64,000 nt of DNA from Pseudomonas baltica (lineage in GTDB: Bacteria; Pseudomonadota; Gammaproteobacteria; Pseudomonadales; Pseudomonadaceae), in contig NZ_JACMYH010000005.1 of the NCBI RefSeq assembly GCF_014235765.1, positions 124,001 through 188,000 on the forward strand, written 5' to 3'. The position numbers and the translations under genes were made by a program. This document shows, piece by piece, positions 17,092 through 24,641 of this stretch (its first letter is position 1; every line of letters starts with the position of its first letter). The notes below the pieces were generated by a model. That model saw nothing but the letters and a program-made list of their open reading frames with translations. It was not told where the DNA came from and searched no databases.

Positions 17092-18187
17092 ATGGAAATC
17101 AACCCGATCCTTAACAGCATCAAGGACCTGTCCGAGCGCTCCGAAACCATTCGGGGGTATCTTTGACTACGATCAAAAGCATGAGCGTCTGACCGAAGTC
17201 AATCGCGAGCTTGAAGATCCCGCTGTCTGGAACAACCCTGCCTACGCCCAGGAACTGGGCCGCGAGCGTTCGCTGCTGGCGCAGATCGTCGACACCCTCG
17301 ATGAAATGAACGCCGGCCTCGGCGATGCCCGCGACCTGCTGCAAATGGCGGCCGAAGAAGAAGACCAGAGCGCCGTCGACGACGTCTCCGCCGAAGTCGA
17401 GCGCCTGCGTGCCCAGCTCGAGAAGCTGGAATTCCGCCGCATGTTCAGCGGCGAGATGGACGCCAACAACGCCTACCTGGACATCCAGGCCGGTTCCGGC
17501 GGCACCGAAGCCCAGGACTGGGCCAACATCCTGCTGCGCATGTACCTGCGCTGGGCCGACAAGCGCGGTTTCGACACCACCATCATGGAGCTGTCGGCCG
17601 GTGAAGTCGCCGGTATCAAGGGCGCCACCCTGCACATCAAGGGCGAGTACGCCTTTGGCTGGCTGCGCACCGAAATCGGTGTCCACCGCCTGGTGCGCAA
17701 AAGCCCGTTCGACTCCGGCAACCGTCGCCACACCTCGTTCTCGGCCGTGTTCGTCTCGCCGGAAATCGATGACAACATCGAAATCGACATCAACCCGGCC
17801 GACCTGCGCATCGACACCTACCGCTCCTCCGGTGCCGGCGGCCAGCACGTCAACACCACCGACTCGGCGGTGCGTATCACCCACGTGCCGACCAACACCG
17901 TGGTCAGCTGCCAGAACGAACGTTCGCAGCATGCCAACAAAGACACGGCGATGAAGATGTTGCGTGCGCGTCTGTACGAACAGGAAGTACAGAAGCGCAA
18001 TGCCGCCTCGCAGGCGATGGAAGACAGCAAGTCGGACATCGGCTGGGGTCACCAGATTCGCTCTTATGTGCTCGACGCTTCGCGGATCAAGGATCTGCGT
18101 ACCAACATCGAACGCAGCGACTGCGACAAGGTGCTCGACGGCGACATCGACGAATACCTCGAAGCCAGCTTGAAACAAGGGCTGTAA
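17092..18187 (+). CDS. prfB: Peptide chain release factor 2 (programmed +1 frameshift)
   Basis: RF2 releases the peptide at UGA and UAA stops. The gene is split: codons 1-24 (17092-17163) end in CTT followed by an in-frame TGA at 17164-17166; skipping the T at 17164 continues from GAC at 17165 to give a 364-residue protein. The slip site CTT-TGA-C with an upstream GGGGG (internal anti-SD match) is the known autoregulatory signal: low RF2 lets the ribosome shift. The stop-recognition SPF motif (~205) and the catalytic GGQ (~249-251) are present. lysS follows after 110 bases, an arrangement common in proteobacteria. Confidence 0.97.
17152..17167 (+). promoter_or_regulatory. RF2 programmed frameshift signal
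   Basis: The run CGGGGGTAT-CTT-TGA-C holds an internal Shine-Dalgarno-like GGGGG three bases before the slippery CTT codon, then the UGA stop with a 3' C, the weakest UGA context. This matches the E. coli prfB arrangement. Confidence 0.95.
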
Positions 18188-18297
18188 CACCGCCTGGCAG
18201 GCTGGCGCAGCCATTGCGTCGGCCTGCCACGGCTGGCCTGCCCGCGATCCCGGCGCCGTAGTCGGGAGCAACGAACCCGTGATGGAAAATCCAAGAC

Positions 18298-19800
18298 ATG
18301 AGCGACCAACAACCCGACCCGCAAGACCTGCAACAGGAAGAGAACAGCCTGATCGCCCTGCGCAAGGAAAAGCTTGCTGCCGTGCGTGCCCAGGGCCAGG
18401 CCTTCCCCAACGATTTTCGTCGCGACAACTATGCAGGCGACTTGCAGAAGCAGTACGCCGACAAGACCAAGGAAGCGCTCGCCGAAGCGGCGATTCCGGT
18501 CAAGGTCGCCGGTCGCATCATGCTCAACCGTGGCTCGTTCATGGTGATCCAGGACATGACCGGGCGCATTCAGGTCTACGTCAATCGCAAGACCCTGCCC
18601 GAAGAAACCCTGGCTCAGGTGAAAACCTGGGACATGGGCGACATCATCGCGGCTGAAGGCACCCTGGCCCGTTCCGGCAAGGGCGACCTGTACGTCGAAA
18701 TGACCAGCGTACGCCTGCTGACCAAGTCGCTGCGCCCGCTGCCCGACAAGCACCATGGCCTGGTCGATACCGAGCAGCGCTACCGTCAGCGCTATGTCGA
18801 CCTGATCGTCAACGAGGAGGTGCGCGACACCTTCCGTGTGCGCTCCCAGGTCATCGCCCACATTCGCAGCTTCCTGGCCAAGCGCGACTTCCTCGAAGTC
18901 GAAACGCCGATGCTGCAGACCATTCCCGGCGGCGCTGCGGCCAAGCCGTTCGAAACCCACCACAATGCCCTGGACATGGAAATGTTCCTGCGCATCGCCC
19001 CGGAGCTGTACCTCAAGCGCCTGGTGGTCGGTGGCTTCGAAAAGGTCTTCGAGATCAATCGCAACTTCCGTAACGAAGGCGTTTCGACCCGGCACAACCC
19101 CGAGTTCACCATGCTCGAGTTCTACCAGGCCTACGCCGACTACGAAGACAACATGGATCTCACCGAAGAGCTGTTCCGTGAGCTGGCCCAGTTGGTACTG
19201 GGCAGCACCGACGTGCCCTACGGCGACAAGGTGTTCCATTTCGGCGAGCCGTTCGTACGCCTGTCGGTGTTCGACTCGATCCTCAAGTACAACCCCGAGC
19301 TGACGGCAGACGACCTCAACGATGTCGACAAGGCGCGTGCCATTGCCAAGAAGGCCGGCGCCAAGGTGCTGGGGTTCGAAGGCCTGGGCAAGCTGCAGGT
19401 GATGATTTTCGAAGAACTGGTCGAGCACAAGCTCGAGCAGCCGCACTTCATCACCCAGTATCCGTTCGAGGTGTCGCCACTGGCGCGCCGCAACGACGAC
19501 AACCCCAACGTCACCGATCGCTTCGAGTTGTTCATCGGTGGCCGCGAGATCGCCAACGCCTATTCCGAGCTCAATGACGCCGAGGACCAGGCCGCACGCT
19601 TCATGGCCCAGGTGGCGGACAAGGATGCCGGCGACGACGAAGCCATGCACTACGACGCCGATTTCGTTCGGGCGCTCGAATACGGCATGCCGCCGACGGC
19701 CGGCGAGGGTATCGGTATCGATCGCCTGGTCATGCTGCTGACCGATTCGCCTTCGATCCGCGATGTGATCCTGTTCCCGCACATGCGACCACAAGCCTGA
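18298..19800 (+). CDS. lysS: Lysyl-tRNA synthetase, class II
   Basis: Charges tRNA-Lys with lysine. The 500-residue enzyme has an N-terminal OB anticodon-binding domain (VAGRIMLNRGSFMVIQDMTG) and the class II catalytic core: motif 1 around FLEVETPMLQTIPGGAAAKPF, motif 2 in FRNEGVSTRHNPEFTMLEFY, and motif 3 in GEGIGIDRLVMLLT. Length is normal. The gene follows prfB by 110 bases and ends in a strong intrinsic terminator, so prfB-lysS probably form a unit. Confidence 0.98.
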   Translation: MSDQQPDPQDLQQEENSLIALRKEKLAAVRAQGQAFPNDFRRDNYAGDLQKQYADKTKEALAEAAIPVKVAGRIMLNRGSFMVIQDMTGRIQVYVNRKTLPEETLAQVKTWDMGDIIAAEGTLARSGKGDLYVEMTSVRLLTKSLRPLPDKHHGLVDTEQRYRQRYVDLIVNEEVRDTFRVRSQVIAHIRSFLAKRDFLEVETPMLQTIPGGAAAKPFETHHNALDMEMFLRIAPELYLKRLVVGGFEKVFEINRNFRNEGVSTRHNPEFTMLEFYQAYADYEDNMDLTEELFRELAQLVLGSTDVPYGDKVFHFGEPFVRLSVFDSILKYNPELTADDLNDVDKARAIAKKAGAKVLGFEGLGKLQVMIFEELVEHKLEQPHFITQYPFEVSPLARRNDDNPNVTDRFELFIGGREIANAYSELNDAEDQAARFMAQVADKDAGDDEAMHYDADFVRALEYGMPPTAGEGIGIDRLVMLLTDSPSIRDVILFPHMRPQA

Positions 19801-19812
19801 CGGTCGTTGATC

Positions 19813-19837
19813 AGCCGCCCCATGGGGCGGCTTTTTT
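19813..19837 (+). terminator. Intrinsic terminator after lysS
   Basis: AGCCGCCCC and GGGGCGGCT form a 9-bp stem around a tiny AT loop, followed directly by TTTTTT on the plus strand. Confidence 0.9.
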
Positions 19838-19870
19838 ATGAGCGCAGATCAGCGGTGTCATTGCCGGCCC

Positions 19871-19965
19871 CGACGCGGCTTGCGCCGCTGCTACAGGGAT
19901 TGCGATCTCACGCCGTCGTTACAGGCGATTACGCTATCGTGTAGCAGCGGCGCAAGCCGCGTCGG
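19871..19965. repeat. Inverted pair of REP elements (family A)
   Basis: A forward copy (GACGCGGCTTGCGCCGCTGC then TACAGGG) at 19871-19898 and an inverted copy at 19941-19965 flank ~40 bases. Each has its own GCGGC-TTGC-GCCGC palindrome. They sit between lysS and the TetR gene, the usual intergenic location of REP pairs. Confidence 0.85.
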
Positions 19966-20004
19966 CACCCACTCCCACTCCCACTCACTCAAAGGATACG
20001 AGCA

Positions 20005-20715
20005 GTGATCCCAGCCACACCCAGACAGGGAGCCGCCAGCGTTGCCTCGACGCTCGCCCGCAACGTCCAGTATCAAGGCCGCAAGGCCAGCCGACAGGGC
20101 AGCGAACTGCGCCGCCAGGAAATCCTCGACGCAGCCATGCGCATCGTCGTGCGCGATGGGGTGCGGGGTGTGCGCCATCGCGCCGTGGCCACCGAAGCCG
20201 GGGTGCCGCTGTCGGCTACTACCTACTACTTCAAGGACATCGATGACCTGCTCAACGATGCCTTCGCCCAGTACGTCGAGCGCAGCGCCGTGTTCATGGC
20301 CAAGCTGTGGAGCAACACCGAAGAGCTGCTGCGCGCCCTGATCGCCCGCGGCGACGGCAGCCCCCAGGCCCGCGCTGCCCTGGCCGACGAAATCGCCCGC
20401 CTGACCGCCGACTACGTCATGCATCAGCTGCAGACCCGTCGCGACCAATTGATTGCCGAGCAGGCTTTCCGCCAGGAAGCGTTGCTCAACCCGCGCCTGG
20501 CCGAACTGGTGCTGGCGCATCAGGACATTCTGCTGCAGGGCGGGCGGCAGATGCTCGAGGTGCTTGGCTCGCGCGAACCGTCGCAGGACGCACAGGTGTT
20601 GACGGCGATTATCGGCCGGATGGAATATCAGGGTCTGCTGGCCAGTGCCCCTGCCGATGCCGACCGTGAAATGCTCGGCATCCTTACCCGTTTCATGCAG
20701 TGGGTACTGAGCTGA
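20005..20715 (+). CDS. TetR-family transcriptional regulator
   Basis: A 236-residue regulator. After a basic ~30-residue tail (QYQGRKASRQGSELRRQ), the TetR HTH is seen in EILDAAMRIVVRDGVRGVRHRAVATEAG followed by the recognition helix and TTYYFKDIDDLL. The all-helical C-terminal part would bind an unknown ligand. A GTG start at 20005 has AAAGGA at good spacing. It lies 58 bases upstream of the QEGLA-motif gene on the same strand, suggesting that it regulates or is cotranscribed with that gene. The long basic N-terminal tail is somewhat unusual for TetR proteins. Confidence 0.88.
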   Translation: MIPATPRQGAASVASTLARNVQYQGRKASRQGSELRRQEILDAAMRIVVRDGVRGVRHRAVATEAGVPLSATTYYFKDIDDLLNDAFAQYVERSAVFMAKLWSNTEELLRALIARGDGSPQARAALADEIARLTADYVMHQLQTRRDQLIAEQAFRQEALLNPRLAELVLAHQDILLQGGRQMLEVLGSREPSQDAQVLTAIIGRMEYQGLLASAPADADREMLGILTRFMQWVLS

Positions 20716-20773
20716 GCCCCATGCAGTGAGAGGTCCGCTGCCGGCGGGCCGAGCCAGAACGAGGAGCAGTACG

Positions 20774-22051
20774 GTGGACGAGTATCAGCAGACGATTCGA
20801 GACCTGTCCGACCGCATCGTGCACGCGCAGACGCCGATCCGCGTGCTTGATGCGGTGAAATGGGACGACTCCATTCGTCACGGCTTTCTGCAGGCGGGCG
20901 GCAAGCAGATGCCTGCGGTCGACCGCGACTATTACCAGAACCGCGCACTGGGCTTCGACTCCAGTGCGGTCAAACTGGAATTCCAGAACATCGAGCGCGA
21001 CATCACCCGTCAGCTCGGCCAGTTCAACCCGGTCGGGCAGATCATGCGGCGCATGTGCAAGGAGTACCGCATGGTGGTGCGCATGCTCGAGGCGCGTGGC
21101 ACCGAGGACTTCGGCCTGATCTCGCAGGAGCTGTACGGCGCCGCGTCGGATGCGTTTCATGCCGGCGATCCGACCCTGGCCGACCTCGGCCTGATGCTCT
21201 CCGATTACCTGAACAACATTGCCGGGCGTGGCGATCTCAAGGACGAAGCCAAGACCCTGACCGCCAAGGATGCAGTGAACATGCTGCAAGGACGCCTGAA
21301 CCGTGTGTTCGGCGAAACCGAGGGCACCATCCGCGTGTTCGAATCCGATGGCATCGTCGCCGATGCTGCCGCAGGCGCGGACTACATCAAGATCCGCAGC
21401 GATGCCATGTTCAACGAGCGCGATGTGCGCGCCCTCGAGGTGCACGAGGGCCTGGTCCATGTTGCCACCACCCTCAATGGCCAGAACCAGCCGATCTGCA
21501 CCTTCCTGTCCAAGGGTCCGCCGTCGTCCACCGTGACCCAGGAAGGCTTGGCGATCCTGATGGAAGTGATCGCCTTCGCTTCCTACCCCAGCCGCCTGCG
21601 CAAGCTGACCAATCGCACGCGCGCGATCCACATGGTCGAGGAGGGCGCCGACTTCCTGCAGGTGTTCGAATTCTTTCGCGAAGAAGGCTTCGAGATGCCC
21701 GAGGCCTACGGCAACGCCAGCCGCGTGTTCCGCGGCTCGACTCCGACCGGGCTGCCGTTCACCAAGGATTTGTCGTACCTCAAAGGCTTCATCATGGTCT
21801 ACAACTACATTCAGCTGGCCGTGCGCAAGGGCAAGCTGGAACAGGTGCCGCTGCTGTTCTGTGGCAAGACCACCCTGGAGGACATGCGCACGTTGCGCCA
21901 GTTGGTCGACGAAGGATTGGTGACGCCGCCCAAGTACCTGCCCGAACAGTTCCGTGACATGAACGCACTGTCCGCCTGGATGTGCTTCTCGAACTTCCTC
22001 AATCACCTGAGCCTGGACCGAATTGAAGCCGACTACTCGAACATCCTCTGA
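20774..22051 (+). CDS. Flavohemoglobin expression-modulating QEGLA motif protein (DUF1704)
   Basis: A 425-residue cytosolic protein of the DUF1704/TIGR02421 family. The signature TQEGLAILMEV is present near residue 256, preceded by ALEVHEGLVHVATTLNG, an HExxxH-like arrangement (H-E-G-L-V-H) that, with the glutamate of QEGLA, suggests a gluzincin-type metallopeptidase site similar to tyrosine carboxypeptidase MATCAP. The family name comes from a modulating effect on flavohemoglobin expression; the real substrate is not known. The GTG start at 20774 follows GAGGAG by seven bases; a GTG at 20726 is possible but has no RBS. It follows the TetR gene closely. Confidence 0.85.
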   Translation: MDEYQQTIRDLSDRIVHAQTPIRVLDAVKWDDSIRHGFLQAGGKQMPAVDRDYYQNRALGFDSSAVKLEFQNIERDITRQLGQFNPVGQIMRRMCKEYRMVVRMLEARGTEDFGLISQELYGAASDAFHAGDPTLADLGLMLSDYLNNIAGRGDLKDEAKTLTAKDAVNMLQGRLNRVFGETEGTIRVFESDGIVADAAAGADYIKIRSDAMFNERDVRALEVHEGLVHVATTLNGQNQPICTFLSKGPPSSTVTQEGLAILMEVIAFASYPSRLRKLTNRTRAIHMVEEGADFLQVFEFFREEGFEMPEAYGNASRVFRGSTPTGLPFTKDLSYLKGFIMVYNYIQLAVRKGKLEQVPLLFCGKTTLEDMRTLRQLVDEGLVTPPKYLPEQFRDMNALSAWMCFSNFLNHLSLDRIEADYSNIL

Positions 22052-22054
22052 CCT

Positions 22055-22226
22055 GCCGACGCAGCTGCATCGCCCCCCTGTAGCAGCGGCGCGAGCCGCG
22101 TCCGGGCGTTGCACATGAAGGCCTGCCTATCGCGACGCTCGCCGACATTGCTGCATCGCCCCCCTGTAGCAGCGGCGCGAGCCGCGTCCGGGCGTTGCAC
22201 ATGAAGGCCTGCCTATCGCGACGCCT
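22055..22226. repeat. 86-bp tandem duplication spanning a REP element and a gene start
   Basis: Units 22055-22140 and 22141-22226 share 75 identical consecutive bases (22064-22138 against 22150-22224) plus GCCGAC at both left ends. Each contains an inverted family-A REP (TGTAGCAGCGGCGCGAGCCG) and the first eight codons of the downstream hydrolase. The first copy encodes a 29-residue reading frame (22115-22204) whose TGA overlaps the real ATG at 22201. Confidence 0.95.
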
Positions 22227-23109
22227 GCCAGCGCTGCTGCTACTGACCGCACTACTGACTGGCTGCAGCTCATTATTGTTCTACCCCGAGCGGGGGTTGC
22301 CGTTCACCCCGGAAAAAGCCGGGCTGGGCTTCGAGGACGTCAACCTCACGGCCGCCGACGGTACCCGATTGCACGGTTGGTGGCTGCTTGCCAAGCCCGG
22401 TGTCGAGGTCAAGGGCACGGTGCTGCACCTACACGGCAACGGCGGCAACCTCGCCTGGCACCTGGGCGGCAGCTGGTGGTTGCCCGAGCAGGGCTATCAG
22501 GTGCTGATGCTCGACTACCGTGGCTACGGCATTTCCGAGGGGTCGCCCAGCCTGCCGGCGATCTACCAGGACATCGACGCCGCATTCGCCTGGCTGGCGA
22601 GCAAGCCGGAGGTGCAGGCCAAGCCGTTGGTCCTGCTGGGGCAAAGCCTGGGCGGCGCAATGGCCGTACACTACCTGGCCGAACACCCCAAGCAACGCCA
22701 GCGCCTGCAGGCGCTGGTGCTCGATGGCGTCCCTGCCAGTTACCGCGCCGTTGGCCAGTACGCACTGAGCACGTCGTGGCTGACCTGGCCACTGCAGGTG
22801 CCGCTGTCCTGGCTGGTGCCCGACAGCGACAGCGCGATCCGCTCCATCGCCCAGCTCGAGGGCACACCGGCGCTGCTCTTCCAGAGCATGGACGACTCTA
22901 TCGTGCCGTTGGCCAACGGTATCGCGCTGTACCAGCAGGCACCGCTGCCGCGAGTCCTGCAACTGACCCGTGGGGGACACGTGCAGACGTTCGCCGACCC
23001 TACCTGGCGCCAGGTCATGCTGCGCTACCTGGACGACCCGCAGCATTTCAATGGCCTGCGCCGTCTGGGCGAGATTCCCAACTACCCAGCGCCCGCTGCG
23101 GACAAATGA
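22201..23109 (+). CDS. Alpha/beta hydrolase lipoprotein
   Basis: A 302-residue envelope hydrolase. The N-terminus is a lipoprotein signal with lipobox LLTG-C22. The alpha/beta-hydrolase parts follow: LHLHGNGGN (oxyanion region, ~76-83), DYRGYG, the nucleophile elbow GQSLGG (S149), a probable acid at D231/D232 (MDDSIVP) and catalytic H260 (GGHVQTF). This resembles the BEM46/YfhR-like group of serine hydrolases; the substrate is unknown. I see no clear RBS; the start region is duplicated upstream (22055-22226), and a short frame ending in ATGA may couple translation. A bidirectional hairpin follows the stop. Confidence 0.9.
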   Translation: MKACLSRRLPALLLLTALLTGCSSLLFYPERGLPFTPEKAGLGFEDVNLTAADGTRLHGWWLLAKPGVEVKGTVLHLHGNGGNLAWHLGGSWWLPEQGYQVLMLDYRGYGISEGSPSLPAIYQDIDAAFAWLASKPEVQAKPLVLLGQSLGGAMAVHYLAEHPKQRQRLQALVLDGVPASYRAVGQYALSTSWLTWPLQVPLSWLVPDSDSAIRSIAQLEGTPALLFQSMDDSIVPLANGIALYQQAPLPRVLQLTRGGHVQTFADPTWRQVMLRYLDDPQHFNGLRRLGEIPNYPAPAADK

Positions 23110-23110
23110 A

Positions 23111-23140
23111 AACGCCCCGGTGATCACTCACCGGGGCGTT
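23111..23140. terminator. Bidirectional terminator between convergent genes
   Basis: A 13-bp perfect stem (AACGCCCCGGTGA and complement) with a 4-base loop separates the hydrolase (plus) from the OmpA lipoprotein (minus). The minus-strand side ends in TTTTCATTTG, so it is best as the terminator of the minus-strand operon. Confidence 0.88.
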
Positions 23141-23157
23141 CGATTACAGCGCGAGGA

Positions 23158-23949
23158 TCAACGCATCGACGAGCGTGGAGCCACTGGCTGGTTGTCGTTG
23201 GAAATGGTCACTTCCACGCGACGGTTCTGGGCGCGGCCCGAGTTGCTGGTGTTGTCGGCAACCGGGTATTCCTTGCCATAGCCCTGAGCGACGACGCGCG
23301 AAGGCTCGACGCCAGCACGAACCAGTGCGGCCATTACCGAAGTAGCGCGACGCTCGGACAGGCTCTGGTTGTAGGCAGCCGAACCGGTGCTGTCGGTGTA
23401 GCCTTCGACGATGACCTTGCGATCGGGGTTTTCCTGAAGGAACTGGGCCAGCTTGGCCACGTTGACGAACGCGGACGATTTCAGCTCGGCCTTGTTCAGG
23501 TCGAACAGCACGTCACCGAAGGTCACCAGGGTACCGCGGTCAGTCTGCTTGGCGTTCAGGCTTTCCTGAAGCTTCTTGATCTGAGCGTCGCGGGCATCCA
23601 GGCGAGCCTGAGCGCGCTGGGCAGCTGCGCCTTTGAGGTTTTCCTCGGCGCTGCGCAGGGCGATGGTCTGCTTGGCCACTTCAACGCGCTGGTTGGTCAG
23701 GTAGGCCAGTTGGTCGACTTTCTTCGCGTCGGCGTCGTCGCGGAAGGCTTTGTCAGCCTTGTCCAGCCACTCCGACGCGTCCTTGGTTTCCAGAGCCGCC
23801 AGTTGCACCGACTTGGGGTTGGTCTGCAGGGAGGAGAAATTGGTCCGCGCCTGTTCCAGGTTAGGGTTCGGCGGAGTGGAGCAAGCTGCCAGGCCAACGC
23901 TGAGAGCCAACAGAGCAGGAACCATCAATTGTTTACGCATAATCTTCAT
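23158..23949 (-). CDS. OmpA-family lipoprotein with DUF4398 domain (copy a)
   Basis: A 263-residue outer-membrane lipoprotein. Signal peptide with lipobox GLAAC; then a helical DUF4398 domain (~25-100: NPKSVQLAALETKDASEWLDKADKAF) and coiled helix (RLDARDAQIKKLQESLNAK). The C-terminal ~120 residues are the OmpA peptidoglycan-binding domain, with VIVEGYTDSTGS and LSERRATSV, and Arg/Asp residues that bind diaminopimelate. It follows the DUF4398 lipoprotein by 32 bases, so both are one operon. A close paralog lies at 26125-26937 in the same arrangement. The ATG at 23949 or the one at 23940 are both possible. Confidence 0.92.
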   Translation of the reverse strand: MKIMRKQLMVPALLALSVGLAACSTPPNPNLEQARTNFSSLQTNPKSVQLAALETKDASEWLDKADKAFRDDADAKKVDQLAYLTNQRVEVAKQTIALRSAEENLKGAAAQRAQARLDARDAQIKKLQESLNAKQTDRGTLVTFGDVLFDLNKAELKSSAFVNVAKLAQFLQENPDRKVIVEGYTDSTGSAAYNQSLSERRATSVMAALVRAGVEPSRVVAQGYGKEYPVADNTSNSGRAQNRRVEVTISNDNQPVAPRSSMR

Positions 23950-23981
23950 CCTTTATTCGAGTTCAAGTCGCGATGGGCAGC

Positions 23982-24395
23982 TTACTGAACGCTGCGCTCG
24001 GCTTCTTCGCGCAGGTCCTGTACACCCTGCTTGGAGTCTTGCACGGCCTTGGCGGCTTTGCCGGCCTGGGCCTTGCGCTCGGCCAGACGTGCGTCCCACT
24101 CGGCCTGTTCGGCCAGCATCTTGGCTTTCTCGTAGTTCTTGTCATGCATGGCGATTTCCGCCTGCTTGAACTTGTCCTGCGCCGCTTTCATTTCGACGGC
24201 AGCGTATTCGGTACCGCCAGCGCTAACGGCGCTGTTCACGGCCGACTGGGTCACAGCGTACTGTTCGGTCGGTGGCTTGCCAGCGCAGCCAGCCAGAACG
24301 AAGGTAGTGCCCAGCGCCAGGGCAGCCAGCTTCAGCCCGCGCAGAGGGGTGGACGAGGTTTTGGTAGTACGGGTATTCATGGCTTTCAACTCCAT
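23982..24395 (-). CDS. DUF4398 lipoprotein (copy a)
   Basis: A 137-residue protein. The signal peptide ends in lipobox VLAGC; the mature part is a single helical DUF4398 domain with TEYAAVEMKAAQDKFKQAEIAMHDKNYEKAKMLAE-type heptad repeats and a basic/acidic coiled tail. The family is periplasmic, with no known activity. The ATG at 24395 has AGGAG seven bases upstream; the ATG at 24380 (MNTRTTK) also has GGAG at nine bases and is matched in the paralog, so either may be used. It is the first gene of the operon with the OmpA lipoprotein downstream, and a paralog lies at 26980-27384. Confidence 0.88.
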   Translation of the reverse strand: MELKAMNTRTTKTSSTPLRGLKLAALALGTTFVLAGCAGKPPTEQYAVTQSAVNSAVSAGGTEYAAVEMKAAQDKFKQAEIAMHDKNYEKAKMLAEQAEWDARLAERKAQAGKAAKAVQDSKQGVQDLREEAERSVQ

Positions 24396-24641
24396 TGGAT
24401 AGCTCCTGAAAAACATCAAAATCCATGACAGTCGAACGTTTCGCGCGCCTGGGTCAAGCCCGGCGACTCACTGACGCCGCTGGCTGTAATGGTTAAACGT
24501 TGGGACACAAGAGAATTTTGAATAGTTCAGAAATTTGTCCGAATGGGTGGTTTTTTTCTGACGCCGTGGGTTTGGCGCCATGAAAAAGCCCGTGATACGG
24601 ATGTCGACTACATACCGTGTCGACAGCTGCCTTGAACTCGA

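Noticed and set aside
24590..24612. Terminator-like CCGTGATACGG next to AAAAAGC downstream of the PAS-MCP gene
   Set aside because: The stem is only four base pairs, so I did not list it, although its orientation would fit the minus-strand gene.
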